From the IMG/VR virus record IMGVR_UViG_3300050821_003306, positions 1 to 57,941 of that record: a stretch of DNA of 57,941 nucleotides. One strand, written 5' to 3'. The notes beneath the pieces were generated by a model. It did not search any database and was not told where the DNA came from. It worked only from the letters and a program-made list of their open reading frames with translations. How positions within the stretch are numbered: position 1 is the stretch's first letter; each line of letters opens with the position of its first letter. Of the stretch, positions 37,226 through 46,869 are shown piece by piece. A program made the translations under genes and the position numbers. Source of the stretch: a virus.

Positions 37226-37392
37226 AGAGAAAGCCGCAGAGAGAATATAAAGCAGAACCGCCCGTTAACGGTATCATGAATTGCCAGAGAGGGCATAAGT
37301 GGATAGTGAATCAGTTGAACCCCGAACGTCGTACCGTTAATTGCCCGGTCTGCGGAGGAAACACTAGTATCCTCCAAGGTCTGGAGAAATGA
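37222..37392 (+). CDS. 56-residue zinc-ribbon protein
   Basis: GTG at 37222 overlaps the previous stop; reads MKRKPQREYKAEPPVNGIMN then CQRGH and CPVCGG, a one-zinc ribbon. Ends by ATGA overlap with the HD gene. Confidence 0.6.
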   Translation: MKRKPQREYKAEPPVNGIMNCQRGHKWIVNQLNPERRTVNCPVCGGNTSILQGLEK

Positions 37393-37964
37393 TCGACAAA
37401 AAAGGTAACGATAAAGCAAAAGCATATATAGCCACAGCTAGTGGTCGCCAGTTTTTCTTACTGGAGCCACGCATTGAAGATATAGATATAACGGATATCG
37501 CTCATGCCTTGGCACATCAGTGTCGTTGGACGGGTCATTGTAAATTTCATTATTCAGTGGCCCAGCATAGTTATTACTGTAGTTTCTTAGGCCCCGAGAA
37601 TGAGGCATTCGACCGATTGATGCACGATGCAGCAGAAGCTTACATCGGAGATTTGAATCGTCCGTTGAAACATTATACAGAAGCTGGTGTGGCATACCGT
37701 CGTCAAGAAGCTATAGTTCAAAATGCTATAGCAGAGCGATTTGGTTTTTCTGTAGTAGAACCGCCGTCAGTGAAAGAAGCGGACAATGTAATGCTCTACA
37801 CAGAAAAGAGGCAGATTATGGGTTATACGTTCGAGGAACCTCAAGAAGATATTCACCAATATGAAACAGATCGAGGGGTTTTAATCGAGCAGTGGAGTCC
37901 GAAGCACGCAGAGACAATGTTCCTAAAGAGATTTGAGGAACTATATAATAGGAGAATAAATTGA
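37389..37964 (+). CDS. HD-domain phosphohydrolase (5'-nucleotidase-like)
   Basis: 191 residues. FHYSVAQHSYYC supplies the first His, then MHDAAEAYIGDLNRPLK with the HD pair and downstream Asp, like YfbR-type dNMP nucleotidases. Fits the dNTP metabolism genes around it. Confidence 0.8.
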   Translation: MIDKKGNDKAKAYIATASGRQFFLLEPRIEDIDITDIAHALAHQCRWTGHCKFHYSVAQHSYYCSFLGPENEAFDRLMHDAAEAYIGDLNRPLKHYTEAGVAYRRQEAIVQNAIAERFGFSVVEPPSVKEADNVMLYTEKRQIMGYTFEEPQEDIHQYETDRGVLIEQWSPKHAETMFLKRFEELYNRRIN

Positions 37965-38308
37965 GTACAGTACAATCGACGTTTGTAACAATCAGTTGTG
38001 ATGGCCCAGGTTGTGGGAAGACAGTTACGTTTCCGGCGACCGAACAGGGTAAAACAGAGGCAGTAGAGGATTATCCTTGGCTTCTAACTCTTCGCGGAGT
38101 AGGTACCCCAGATCAGAGAACACTTAATTATTGTTCAGATACCTGCGAAGCTAACGGTCTCGCTACCGGAGTTCATAATAAGCCTGATAGAAAACGTGTT
38201 ATTCAATCAGGTACACCAGGAGATGTGAAACTAGCTGCAATTGCTGCAGAACAGGCAAAGCAAGCTAACAAAGCTCTCCACGACGGCGGACCTGTAACGC
38301 TAAGTTAA
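37961..38308 (+). CDS. Small Cys-containing protein
   Basis: 115 residues from a TTG (TTGA overlap) with AGGAG upstream. CDGPGC and CSDTC form a probable treble-clef-like zinc site; Ala/Lys-rich C-terminal helix. Unknown. Confidence 0.6.
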   Translation: MSTVQSTFVTISCDGPGCGKTVTFPATEQGKTEAVEDYPWLLTLRGVGTPDQRTLNYCSDTCEANGLATGVHNKPDRKRVIQSGTPGDVKLAAIAAEQAKQANKALHDGGPVTLS

Positions 38309-38311
38309 AAG

Positions 38312-38599
38312 ATGTTGTATCCAGGACAAAACGGAAGGTCTCTGGTATCAGAAGAGTTCAATCGTCTCTGTACAGAACATCGTGTAGAAGCGAAAGTTCA
38401 AGCTTCTCCTAATCCCGGAGACCCTCTCCATTCAATGCGATTAATTACGTTCACCAATTTTAACAATAAATCATTGATGATTATTCAAAAGGGTTATAGG
38501 CCGAAATCCCATCACTTACCAGCAAAGGGAACCCTGGAGATTATGCTAGCTCCAGACGAACCGTTACCAGAAATCCAACAAGGAATTGAAAATGCCTGA
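38312..38599 (+). CDS. Unknown protein
   Basis: 95 residues, opening MLYPGQNGRSLVSEEF, mixed alpha/beta. Part of the tightly packed early operon. Unknown. Confidence 0.55.
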   Translation: MLYPGQNGRSLVSEEFNRLCTEHRVEAKVQASPNPGDPLHSMRLITFTNFNNKSLMIIQKGYRPKSHHLPAKGTLEIMLAPDEPLPEIQQGIENA

Positions 38600-38960
38600 T
38601 TACTACGTAGAATTTGAAGCTCATATAGATGAACGGAAGAGACCGGAAGGTTTTCCGAAATCTGTTTTCGTTAAAGAGCAGTATCACAGCATTGAAAATG
38701 ACGAACAACTGAAACAGATATTCAATGATCGAGTGAAGACAATAGTAACAAATCCCGGAATTGTCGTGTATCCCGATAATGAAATCATCGACGGAACAGC
38801 TTTGAAGTTCGATCAACGTATTTATGTACCTTGGCACATGATAACCCATTTTCATGGGAAAGTTAAGTTACTAACCCCAGCCTCGGTCCCTGAAACACCG
38901 CTGGAATCTTTAGACCCGTCGAATCCTGTAAAGGAAGAAAAGAAAGCGTTAACTCAATGA
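38592..38960 (+). CDS. Unknown protein
   Basis: 122 residues from ATG at 38592, SD AAGGA. Mixed alpha/beta with a C-terminal acidic tail. Unknown. Confidence 0.6.
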   Translation: MPDYYVEFEAHIDERKRPEGFPKSVFVKEQYHSIENDEQLKQIFNDRVKTIVTNPGIVVYPDNEIIDGTALKFDQRIYVPWHMITHFHGKVKLLTPASVPETPLESLDPSNPVKEEKKALTQ

Positions 38961-39076
38961 AAAATTTAGAGAATCTTATCAAAAATTGGCGATCATATCC
39001 GATCAGTTGTGTCATAACCCTAAAGACAGGTGAAGTGAAATTCTATAAAAATGGAAAAGAGTGGAAGCGTCCATGA
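38957..39076 (+). CDS. 39-residue protein
   Basis: ATGA overlap at both ends; reads MKNLENLIKNWRSYPISCVI and continues as a beta hairpin with a basic end. Coupled translation supports it. Unknown. Confidence 0.5.
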   Translation: MKNLENLIKNWRSYPISCVITLKTGEVKFYKNGKEWKRP

Positions 39077-39801
39077 TTTATTGCTCTCTCGATTTCGAAA
39101 CAACAGGCATCAATTTAGTTAGTGATCGCCCAATTGAGTACGGTGGAATACTCTACAGCACTGGCCAGAAGAAATGCTTAGATAATCTGGGTTTTCTCAT
39201 CAAAACTGATCTACCTATAACTGACCAGATCACCAGGCTGACCGGAATTACAAAACCAGCCCTGGACCGTTTTGGATATGAGTCCGATGAAGTTATACCC
39301 TTGGTTTTAGAGATGATCTCTAGCGCCGATGCGGTGATCGGGTACAATTGCCGTAGATTCGATTATCACATCCTTAATGAGTGGGTAAAACGTGACGGCG
39401 GTCCTGTTCTACCTGAAAAACCGTGGATTGACTTGTTCTACGACATGCCGTGGCAGGTTCCGACCGGAAAGCTTTCGCATGTCGCCGCAGATCACGGAAT
39501 TCTAAATCTATTCCCGCATAGTGCGTTATCCGACTCTCAAACAGTGTTGGCCATCGCTATGAAATACGATGAGAAACTTCTACTGGAGAGATCACAGAGT
39601 CCGATAGTTGTGTTGCGTTCTCATCAATCCAGATTAGAAAATGATTTGGTTAAGCAGGCTCCCTATAAGTTTCGCTGGAATGGAGATAAGAAATTCTGGT
39701 GGAAGCCAGTTAAGCAGCAAGATGTAGATGAAGTAATTCAATCGGCACCGTTTTCTATCTCGATTGAGAAAGATTACACGCCGGAGGAGCTAGACAATTA
39801 A
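39073..39801 (+). CDS. DEDDh 3'-5' exonuclease (DnaQ-like)
   Basis: 242 residues from ATG at 39073. SLDFETTGINL (Exo I), GYNCRRFDYHIL (Exo II) and PHSALSDSQTVLAIAM (H and D of Exo III). It is the DnaQ-type and the second exonuclease of the window. The C-terminus has a separate basic beta domain. Confidence 0.8.
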   Translation: MIYCSLDFETTGINLVSDRPIEYGGILYSTGQKKCLDNLGFLIKTDLPITDQITRLTGITKPALDRFGYESDEVIPLVLEMISSADAVIGYNCRRFDYHILNEWVKRDGGPVLPEKPWIDLFYDMPWQVPTGKLSHVAADHGILNLFPHSALSDSQTVLAIAMKYDEKLLLERSQSPIVVLRSHQSRLENDLVKQAPYKFRWNGDKKFWWKPVKQQDVDEVIQSAPFSISIEKDYTPEELDN

Positions 39802-40010
39802 TGGAAAAGTTGACAAAACGTGAATACGCCCATACAAGACGTATACTTCGAATATTGGAAGACGCTATAAAGAAAATGCAACCTCTCGCAGAGAGTGCAG
39901 ACGCCGATAGCATATTTCCCAATACAACTAAAAAGGCTTTGGTAGAGTTGCTGACCGTTCGCAACAGTACTCAGATTCGCATAGTTGCAAGAAACGCGGA
40001 GGCGATTTAA
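39801..40010 (+). CDS. Small helical protein
   Basis: 69 residues, helical, basic start (MEKLTKREYAHTRR). TAATG overlap with the exonuclease. Unknown. Confidence 0.55.
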   Translation: MEKLTKREYAHTRRILRILEDAIKKMQPLAESADADSIFPNTTKKALVELLTVRNSTQIRIVARNAEAI

Positions 40011-40601
40011 ATGACACTAGGTGGAGGAGATGCTCTCGCCCGTGGCGCGGTTCGTGCTCAATTCACGACTCCGAACGTAAGTGATGAGAAGTGGAAAGAA
40101 ATGTTCGGCGGAGACAGCGATTTCGAAGAGCGTATGCGTAAGAAAGCTCTCGCGGAGGGTTTGACCGAAGAACAGTTTGAGAAGGCAAAGAATGACGCCG
40201 CCGATGCTTACGCACAGTTAGAAGAACAGAAGAAACAAGAAAATAAGTCTTTGCAGGCGAAGATCAAGATACGAGCAATTCAAGATCGTGTCATTGTTCG
40301 CCGGGTTGAAGCTGATGATAAAGTCGGTGATCTGTATTTGGCCGATGAATCAAAAGAAAAGCCGTATGAAGGTGTTGTAGTAGCTGTAGGACCTGGGAAG
40401 TATATCGGAACAGAGTTCGTGAAACCAACGGTGTTTGTTGGAGAGCGAGTTGTATTTGGTAAGTTCTCGGGTGCGGAAGTAAAGATAGGATTGGAAATTC
40501 TTCTTGTGCTCCGCGAAGATGATTTATTTCTCGTGAAAGAAAAGAGTGAAGAATCAGTAGAAAGTCCGTATAGCGGACCATTAACAGGAGAATCAATATG
40601 A
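40011..40601 (+). CDS. GroES-like co-chaperonin with N-terminal extension
   Basis: 196 residues. Residues about 84-176 are a GroES/Cpn10 barrel: IRAIQDRVIVRRVE, YEGVVVAVGPGKYIG, VGERVVFGKFSGAEV, EILLVLREDDLFLV. The mobile-loop region is the DLYLADESKEKPYE part. The first 83 residues are an extra charged helical extension not found in normal GroES (about 95 residues). Such proteins, like T4 gp31, help host GroEL fold the capsid protein. Confidence 0.85.
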   Translation: MTLGGGDALARGAVRAQFTTPNVSDEKWKEMFGGDSDFEERMRKKALAEGLTEEQFEKAKNDAADAYAQLEEQKKQENKSLQAKIKIRAIQDRVIVRRVEADDKVGDLYLADESKEKPYEGVVVAVGPGKYIGTEFVKPTVFVGERVVFGKFSGAEVKIGLEILLVLREDDLFLVKEKSEESVESPYSGPLTGESI

Positions 40602-41167
40602 CAGATTTGATGTTTACCACAAAGGGCGGAGCAAATTTTGAAAAGCCTAACACCGGAATGTATCACGGCGTTCTAGCCGATATCGTTGATCTGGGTGATG
40701 TAACTACAGTATATAACGGTCAGTCTAAGACACAACCGATGGTGCGATTTGTTTGGGTATTGAATACCAACGGTAAAGACGGCAAACCGTTATCTGTGAC
40801 CGCACGCTTTAACAATAACTTGCATGAGAAGAGTAACCTGTACAAGTCTGTTAAGCAGATTTTGAACGCCGCTCCCCCACTAACGTTGAATCCCGAGACC
40901 CTGATCGGGCAAACCAGAAAGCTGTTTATTCAACGTGAAGTGACGGGTGAAGGCCAGCAGCAAAAAGATTTCGCCAATATTCTTGGTATCAGCCCCGCTG
41001 ACCCAGGAGTAACTGTGACAATTCCCGTTGATTACGTTCGCGATAAAAATAAGCCAGCCGATCAGCAAGCGAAGAACAAAAAGAAGATCGCCCCGGCCCA
41101 AACTTCACAACCACAGCAACGTGCTGCTGTTCCCGCTACACAGCAGGGCGCAGATGTGAAGTTCTGA
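40598..41167 (+). CDS. SSB-like protein
   Basis: 189 residues. Beta-rich N-terminal 130 residues with VRFVWVLNT and KLFIQREV strands, and a low-complexity Gln/Ala/Pro tail (about 150-189) ending GADVKF. This architecture, next to primase and polymerase, suggests a phage single-strand DNA-binding protein; not certain. Confidence 0.55.
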   Translation: MTDLMFTTKGGANFEKPNTGMYHGVLADIVDLGDVTTVYNGQSKTQPMVRFVWVLNTNGKDGKPLSVTARFNNNLHEKSNLYKSVKQILNAAPPLTLNPETLIGQTRKLFIQREVTGEGQQQKDFANILGISPADPGVTVTIPVDYVRDKNKPADQQAKNKKKIAPAQTSQPQQRAAVPATQQGADVKF

Positions 41168-41248
41168 TAGAAGTTGTTTCCATCCGCGAAAGCCTGCGTA
41201 ATGGCTTGACGGCAGGGAGAGACCGCACAATTTAATGTCGGCGGGACA

Positions 41249-43282
41249 ATGGGACTTTTTAAAGAGATAGCTGAACCTTTGGTTGCTCGTGGTGTACCCG
41301 TAATCCCACTTCGACCTAAGACAAAAATAGCATTTCTCGATGAATGGGAGACGCTCGCTACTGTCGATCAGAATAAAATCGATCAGTGGGACCAGGAGTT
41401 TTTGGATGCTAACGGCGCGTGTGTGGCGTTGGCTCGTCCAGGCGGGGTGTGGTTTTTAGAGATCGACCGTCCCGGTTTTTCAGAAGAGATAGAGAAGCAG
41501 ACGGGTCAAAAGATTCCTGTAACATTCATGGTTCGTAGTTCCCCTGGCCGTGGCCATTTTTATTTTAAGCAGACCCCAGCAAGTATCGAGATGGGGAATA
41601 AGAAGAGCAAAGATGAGCAAGGTAAGGAATTGTGGTCCGCTCGGGCGGCTAATGCTTATGTGGTGGCTCCAGGCAGTTACCATCCAACTTCAGGCCGCAG
41701 ATACGAGATTCTACGTGATGCGGCGATTGTCGAAGCACCCGATTGGTTGGTTCAGTGGTGTGTAGCTAATGCTCAGACTGAACCGAAGACAGGTCATGCT
41801 GAGTTAGATAGCGAAGAGATCATCGGAGAGGGCGGACGAAATAACGCTCTCACCAGCATCCTGGGCAAGGCACGCCAGGTTCTCAAGATGGACCGAGAGC
41901 AGTTGTTCGCTTACGGTTTATCTGTAAATGAGAAACGTTGCAGACCGCCGCTTGCTGAAAGTGAAGTTCGTACTATCGCTAACAGTATAAGTGGATACGT
42001 AGTCAAAGAAACCGGGTCGATTGTATTCGACACAGTTACGAATAACGGTGCGCCAGAAGAAGCCATAGAACCGCTCATCGTAAAGCCGATTCCGTATCCT
42101 ACTTTTCCTCGTTGGGTTATGAAGGGAACCAGCATAGGCGACGGATTGGTAGAACCTGTTTGTGCGGTTAATAGTCGCTATCCTGAGTTCATGTTTATGC
42201 CAGCGATGGTTCTGTTGCTGAACTATGTAGCGTTGAAGGTCCGTGTCGAAGGGAAGCAGATCATCCCGTCGTTCTACATGGTCAGCATCGGGCGTAAAGG
42301 CCGAGTTATCAAATCTAGTTCAGTGCAGGACGCGATTGAATATCTAAGCGTAGCTGGATTAGTCGGTCACGCAAGTGGCGCGATTCGAAACGCGGAAGGT
42401 AAATCGCTGATATGGACCCCAGGTTCAACAGAGGGACTCGGCCTGGAGATGACCAGAACAAATTGTCGAAATTCTATAATGTTTTATGACGAATTAAGTA
42501 CTCTCACCAGTAAAGCCGGGATTGAAGGAAGTACGCTTAAGGCGAGCTTGCTTTCGATGTACGAATCCGGCCAATTCGCAAACACAATCAAGAGTAGAAA
42601 GGAAACATTTAGCTTCGAACCCAAAACATACTGCACCAGTCTTATAGCCTGCACCACAGATAAGAATTTCCACGCTCAGTGGAGCAACATGTCAGGCGGA
42701 AGTTCTGGTCTGGATGAACGTTTTTTCTTTTTATATCAGCCGGAAGTTCTGGTCGATCTGAAGCCGTACAAATTTGTTAATACGGTTGAGGCGTCTGTTA
42801 AAACCAGAAAGCTGGTTGATAAAGCTGTGCAACAGGCGGTTTACGCGATCTCCGATGAAACGATGATGGAGAATGTTATCAATCGTATTGGGAATCGTAC
42901 CGCTCACCGTGTTGAGAAGATGGCGCTGTACTTCGCTATCGATATGGGCAAAGACGAGATAGATGAAAGCTGCGTAGAACGTGCATTGGCAATTGCAAAC
43001 TACGAGCTAGCGGTGAAGAAGTATCTGGCTGCCTTCGAGAGCACGACCAAGGAAGGCGCATTGCAGGGAGAGATCATTCAGCTATTGCAACGTAATGGCG
43101 GAGCAATGACAACCAGGCAGCTAGAGCGTGCGTTGCACCCAGAGAGACACGGTACGTTTTTATGGGCACGTGTTTATGGAGGGTTGGTTAACGCAGGATG
43201 GATTGCTGAAACAGGAACAGGGGCAAAGGGAAGCCCGAAGCAGATTGTGCTCAGGAAACTCCCGGAAGAAGACGAACAATGA
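41249..43282 (+). CDS. Bifunctional primase-polymerase with NTPase domain
   Basis: 677 residues. The N-terminal prim-pol (AEP) domain shows VPVIPLRPKTK, GGVWFLEIDRPG with the catalytic acidic pair (about 70) and SPGRGHFYF (about 102). A linker is followed by a P-loop-like GRKGRVIKSS (about 350) and Walker B SIMFYDELS (about 412) of a DUF3987-like ATPase. It should start and unwind DNA for replication. Confidence 0.85.
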   Translation: MGLFKEIAEPLVARGVPVIPLRPKTKIAFLDEWETLATVDQNKIDQWDQEFLDANGACVALARPGGVWFLEIDRPGFSEEIEKQTGQKIPVTFMVRSSPGRGHFYFKQTPASIEMGNKKSKDEQGKELWSARAANAYVVAPGSYHPTSGRRYEILRDAAIVEAPDWLVQWCVANAQTEPKTGHAELDSEEIIGEGGRNNALTSILGKARQVLKMDREQLFAYGLSVNEKRCRPPLAESEVRTIANSISGYVVKETGSIVFDTVTNNGAPEEAIEPLIVKPIPYPTFPRWVMKGTSIGDGLVEPVCAVNSRYPEFMFMPAMVLLLNYVALKVRVEGKQIIPSFYMVSIGRKGRVIKSSSVQDAIEYLSVAGLVGHASGAIRNAEGKSLIWTPGSTEGLGLEMTRTNCRNSIMFYDELSTLTSKAGIEGSTLKASLLSMYESGQFANTIKSRKETFSFEPKTYCTSLIACTTDKNFHAQWSNMSGGSSGLDERFFFLYQPEVLVDLKPYKFVNTVEASVKTRKLVDKAVQQAVYAISDETMMENVINRIGNRTAHRVEKMALYFAIDMGKDEIDESCVERALAIANYELAVKKYLAAFESTTKEGALQGEIIQLLQRNGGAMTTRQLERALHPERHGTFLWARVYGGLVNAGWIAETGTGAKGSPKQIVLRKLPEEDEQ

Positions 43283-43470
43283 TAGATCAATTAAAGCAGT
43301 TGTTGGAATCTCTTGTGAAAAGTCCTTTCCATCAGAGAGACGCGATTAATATGGGTTGGTTCTTGCGAACTAACGCTGAAAAGGTAGACATGTGGACCAT
43401 AACAGACGGTAAAGAGACGTTTGTTGTTATGAAGTGGCCGCATCCGGTCCCGGAATTGAGGGTGTTGTAA
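43279..43470 (+). CDS. Small protein
   Basis: 63 residues, ATGA overlap with the primase. Helix then beta hairpin (VDMWTITDGKETFVV). Unknown. Confidence 0.55.
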   Translation: MIDQLKQLLESLVKSPFHQRDAINMGWFLRTNAEKVDMWTITDGKETFVVMKWPHPVPELRVL

Positions 43471-44027
43471 TGAAATCAGAAACAGTTAGTTGGAGTGGCG
43501 GTCAAAAACAAATTTTTACTTATGAGAAATCTGTAAAACCAGGTCAAATAATTGAATGCGATAAGCCCTCCGATTTTCAATTTGGTTTTGCTACAGTAAT
43601 ACACTCAATTTACGTGATCGGTTCATTGGCTAATTCAGAGATTCCTAAGTTTGCGAATGAACTCCAGACTCAGGGATTCGAAGCATTCGCGGACTGGTAC
43701 AGTCCTGGACCTGACGCGGATAATTATTGGAGAGATTACTCGAAAGCCCGTGGTTTGACGTATAAACAGGCACTCCAGAGTCACGGCGCTAGAATGATCT
43801 TTGAATTTGATAAGTCGCATTTAGATCGCTGCGATGCCGCAGTGATGTTGATGCCTGCAGGGAAGAGCGGTCATCTCGAACTCGGCTACACGATTGGACG
43901 AGGCAAGCCAGGTTATATTTTATTTGACGGAGAGCCAGAACGTTACGACGTGATGACTCAATTTGCTACAGGGATATTTTTCAGCAAGGAAGAACTGTTC
44001 GAAGAGTTGAAGAAATACAGAGGATAA
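43470..44027 (+). CDS. Nucleoside 2-deoxyribosyltransferase-like protein
   Basis: 185 residues from ATG at 43470 (TAATG, SD GAGGG). YVIGSLANSEIPKFANELQ, CDAAVMLMPAGKSGHLELGY and GKPGYILFDGE are the nucleoside deoxyribosyltransferase fold, with E in the LELGY motif as nucleophile. It may salvage or remodel nucleotides. Confidence 0.75.
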   Translation: MKSETVSWSGGQKQIFTYEKSVKPGQIIECDKPSDFQFGFATVIHSIYVIGSLANSEIPKFANELQTQGFEAFADWYSPGPDADNYWRDYSKARGLTYKQALQSHGARMIFEFDKSHLDRCDAAVMLMPAGKSGHLELGYTIGRGKPGYILFDGEPERYDVMTQFATGIFFSKEELFEELKKYRG

Positions 44028-44028
44028 A

Positions 44029-44394
44029 ATGGCGACACCAGAATTAAGAGAAAATGAATACACATTAGGTGGTACAAGCTTGAATGAATTTCAGAGACAG
44101 GCATACGGGACGGCGGTCTATCCCGGCCAAGGAACGCAGAAGGGAATCGAGTATTGTCTGTTTGGACTGCTCGGTGAAGCAGGAGAACTGGCCAATAAGT
44201 ATAAGAAGATTCTCCGTAGCGAACAGAATCCATACGATCATCGAGTTGAGTTGATGGACGAAAACATGGACGCGGTGTGGTATGCAATGGCTCTGTTGAA
44301 AGAACTCGGATTTACGTTCGAAGGCGGGGCACAGTTTAATCTCAGCAAGCTTGCTACCAGGAAACTAGCTGGTGAGCTAAAGGAACACAAATGA
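44029..44394 (+). CDS. MazG-like nucleotide pyrophosphohydrolase 1
   Basis: 121 residues. LLGEAGELANKYKK and ELMDENMDAVWYAMAL give the EExxE/ExxxD metal-binding pattern of all-alpha NTP pyrophosphohydrolases. Cleans up dNTPs or lowers (p)ppGpp in other phages. Confidence 0.8.
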   Translation: MATPELRENEYTLGGTSLNEFQRQAYGTAVYPGQGTQKGIEYCLFGLLGEAGELANKYKKILRSEQNPYDHRVELMDENMDAVWYAMALLKELGFTFEGGAQFNLSKLATRKLAGELKEHK

Positions 44395-44576
44395 CAACAC
44401 TAGTACATGTAGTAAATTTAGGACCAGATAAAATAATCGTCCAAAAGATCAATCCACAGACTAGTCAGTTGATTCCAACTCCTGTTGAGATTTATCCAGG
44501 TGATTCTGTGAATGAGTATGTCTATGATTCGCAATCTCTAATAGTTCGTGAAGAGCCAATTTTAAAGAGGACTTAA
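44391..44576 (+). CDS. Small beta-rich protein
   Basis: 61 residues, ATGA overlap. Beta strands throughout (HVVNLGPDKIIVQKI). Precedes the polymerase. Unknown. Confidence 0.55.
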   Translation: MTTLVHVVNLGPDKIIVQKINPQTSQLIPTPVEIYPGDSVNEYVYDSQSLIVREEPILKRT

Positions 44577-44577
44577 A

Positions 44578-46863
44578 ATGTTTCTTGTAGGAGACTTTGA
44601 AACCGTTAGTGAAGGTGAATTGAGCGAGATCGGTTTGCACAACTACTCAACTCACCCCACCACCCGTGTGCTCATGTTCTCCTACGCTCTTGTTCGCTCG
44701 TTGAGTGACAAACCAGAAGTAAAACGTTGGGAGCCTCGCGGCGAAAATAGGCTCGCGATGCCAGATGATCTCCATTTCGCATTACTGAACCCAGACATCC
44801 CTATCATCGCTTTTAACAGTGCCTTCGAACGTAACATCTTTAAACATGTACTCGGGATAATCATTCCAATCGAAAGATTTCAGGACCCGCAAGCTAGCGC
44901 CAGATATTTATCGTTGCCTGCGAACTTGGAAGATGTCGGAATGGTTCTTGGGCTACCCCGCGAATTACGAAAAGACAAACGAGGCAACGATATGCTCGAT
45001 TTGTTTTCCTACCCGAAGAAACACAAAAAGAAAGACGGCGGCGGTACGTATTTTAATGATTGGAATTCGCACCCAGAAGAGTGGAAAGTCCTGGGCGAAT
45101 ACTGCGATCAGGATGTGCGTGCAGAACTGGAAGTCGCCCGGCGCGAAGCTCTGTTAGGGGCGTTTCCGTTGCCCGACAGAGAACGGGCTGTGTGGATATT
45201 CGATCAGAAGGTCAATGATCGAGGCGTGCCTACAGATCGCCAGTTCGTTCAAAATCTGTTTCAGATCGCCCAGAAAAACAAAGACGAAAAGCTGGCGGAA
45301 CAAAACCGTTTGACCGGGCTGGAAAACGCGAACAGCCAGGCGCAATTGTTGCCCTGGGCCAGGAAGCGCGGCTATCCTTTGACTAATCTCCGTAAACAGA
45401 AAATTGAAATTCTTCTCAAAGATACTGCGAATGAGTTGACTCCAGAGTGCCGTGAAGTCTTGAAGGCACGTATGGAGGCCAGTTCAACGTCATACAAGAA
45501 GCTGGAGACGATGACCCGAAATCTGTGTGATGACGGCACCATAAAAAACATGTTCATCTACATGGGCAGCGCCCGATGCGGACGCTGGTCCGGCGCAGCG
45601 GTTCAACCTCATAATTTCGCACGTCCAGACGGAACATTCGAAGATATGAAGAATGTTGTCAAGGCCCGTAATTTTATTTACGCGCTCGACTTCAATGGAC
45701 TGAAGATCGCATTCAAGAATAAACAGGATGAGTATTACTCTCCATTGATCATTGCCAAGAACATCATCCGTACGGTGTTCGTAGCACCGTCAGGTAAGCG
45801 GTTCAATGTGTGCGATTTGAACGCTATTGAAACCCGAGTCGGGGCGTGGGTCGCCCAGTGTCAACCACTGCTAGATGTTTTCAATCCATTTACGGATGAT
45901 TTCGGGGTGTTCTATCCCAATGGTAAGGACCCATATCTCGATTTTGCTAGCAAGATGTTTGGGATACCTTACGAGAAGTTGTGGGCTGATTACAAAGGCA
46001 AAAACGGTAAAGAAGCTCAGATCGAAGCTAAGAGAAAACGCCAGATTGCGAAGCCTGGGGTGCTCGGCGCTATCTATCGTTTAGGTGGAGGCGGTTGGGG
46101 TTACGATAAGAACGGAGACGAGATCAAGACCGGGCTGTTTGGCTATGCTGAAGGAATGGGCATAGACATGGAAATGAAGCAGGCCCACGAAGTTGTGAAG
46201 ATTTTTCGTGAGGCGTATTTGGAGATCGGCGGAGTACCAAACTCCGAAACAGGATTTGGCGGTGGTATCTGGTATAAGTTGGAGAACGCTGTCAAAGATG
46301 TCTTATTAGGTGAACGTACGATACGAAAGATAGGACCGGACGATTGCATTGTAATCGATAAACTTACGATTGAAGATCGCGACCCGATTCTTCGCATCAA
46401 ACTACCATCTGGTCGATATTTGCATTATTTCGATGCATCGATTCAGAACGTGAAGATGCCTTGGCAACAGAAGAAAGACATGCCAGTCGAGTTTAATCAG
46501 AATGGCGAAGCCACGAAATACGAAACCCAACTGGTGGATGTTTATAAGCCAGGTTTTACGTATTACGGTAAAGATCAGCACACCGATCAGTGGACGATGA
46601 TCGTCAGTCACGGTGGTAAGATTTTTGAGAACATAGTGCAAGGAATCGCCAGAGATATCTTGGCCGAGAAGTTGCTTGAGTTCGAGAACAAGGGCATGCC
46701 CGTAGTGATGCATGTACATGATGAGGGCGTTACCGAAGTCATAGATGACCCGTTCTCCCCTGGAGTTGAAGAGATGGTCGAGATTATGAGTCGGCCTGTT
46801 TCTTGGGCACCTACGCTTCTTTTAGGTGCGGACGGCTTTCAAGATACGTTCTACCACAAGTGA
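44578..46863 (+). CDS. DNA polymerase, family A
   Basis: 761 residues. N-terminal 3'-5' exonuclease-type motif VGDFETVSEGELS, then NSAFERNIFKHVLG and the QDVRAELEV end motif. Polymerase motif A VCDLNAIETRVGAWVAQ (about 408), motif B KRKRQIAKPGVLGAIYRLGG (about 485-505) and motif C VMHVHDEGVTEV (about 710). It is the replicative polymerase of this phage. Confidence 0.95.
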   Translation: MFLVGDFETVSEGELSEIGLHNYSTHPTTRVLMFSYALVRSLSDKPEVKRWEPRGENRLAMPDDLHFALLNPDIPIIAFNSAFERNIFKHVLGIIIPIERFQDPQASARYLSLPANLEDVGMVLGLPRELRKDKRGNDMLDLFSYPKKHKKKDGGGTYFNDWNSHPEEWKVLGEYCDQDVRAELEVARREALLGAFPLPDRERAVWIFDQKVNDRGVPTDRQFVQNLFQIAQKNKDEKLAEQNRLTGLENANSQAQLLPWARKRGYPLTNLRKQKIEILLKDTANELTPECREVLKARMEASSTSYKKLETMTRNLCDDGTIKNMFIYMGSARCGRWSGAAVQPHNFARPDGTFEDMKNVVKARNFIYALDFNGLKIAFKNKQDEYYSPLIIAKNIIRTVFVAPSGKRFNVCDLNAIETRVGAWVAQCQPLLDVFNPFTDDFGVFYPNGKDPYLDFASKMFGIPYEKLWADYKGKNGKEAQIEAKRKRQIAKPGVLGAIYRLGGGGWGYDKNGDEIKTGLFGYAEGMGIDMEMKQAHEVVKIFREAYLEIGGVPNSETGFGGGIWYKLENAVKDVLLGERTIRKIGPDDCIVIDKLTIEDRDPILRIKLPSGRYLHYFDASIQNVKMPWQQKKDMPVEFNQNGEATKYETQLVDVYKPGFTYYGKDQHTDQWTMIVSHGGKIFENIVQGIARDILAEKLLEFENKGMPVVMHVHDEGVTEVIDDPFSPGVEEMVEIMSRPVSWAPTLLLGADGFQDTFYHK

Positions 46864-46869
46864 GGAAAT

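Noticed and set aside
41210-41240. Promoter upstream of the primase gene (TTGACG)
   Set aside because: Spacing to the nearest -10-like TTTAAT is about 19 and both boxes are weak; a hairpin CCTGC/GCAGG overlaps.
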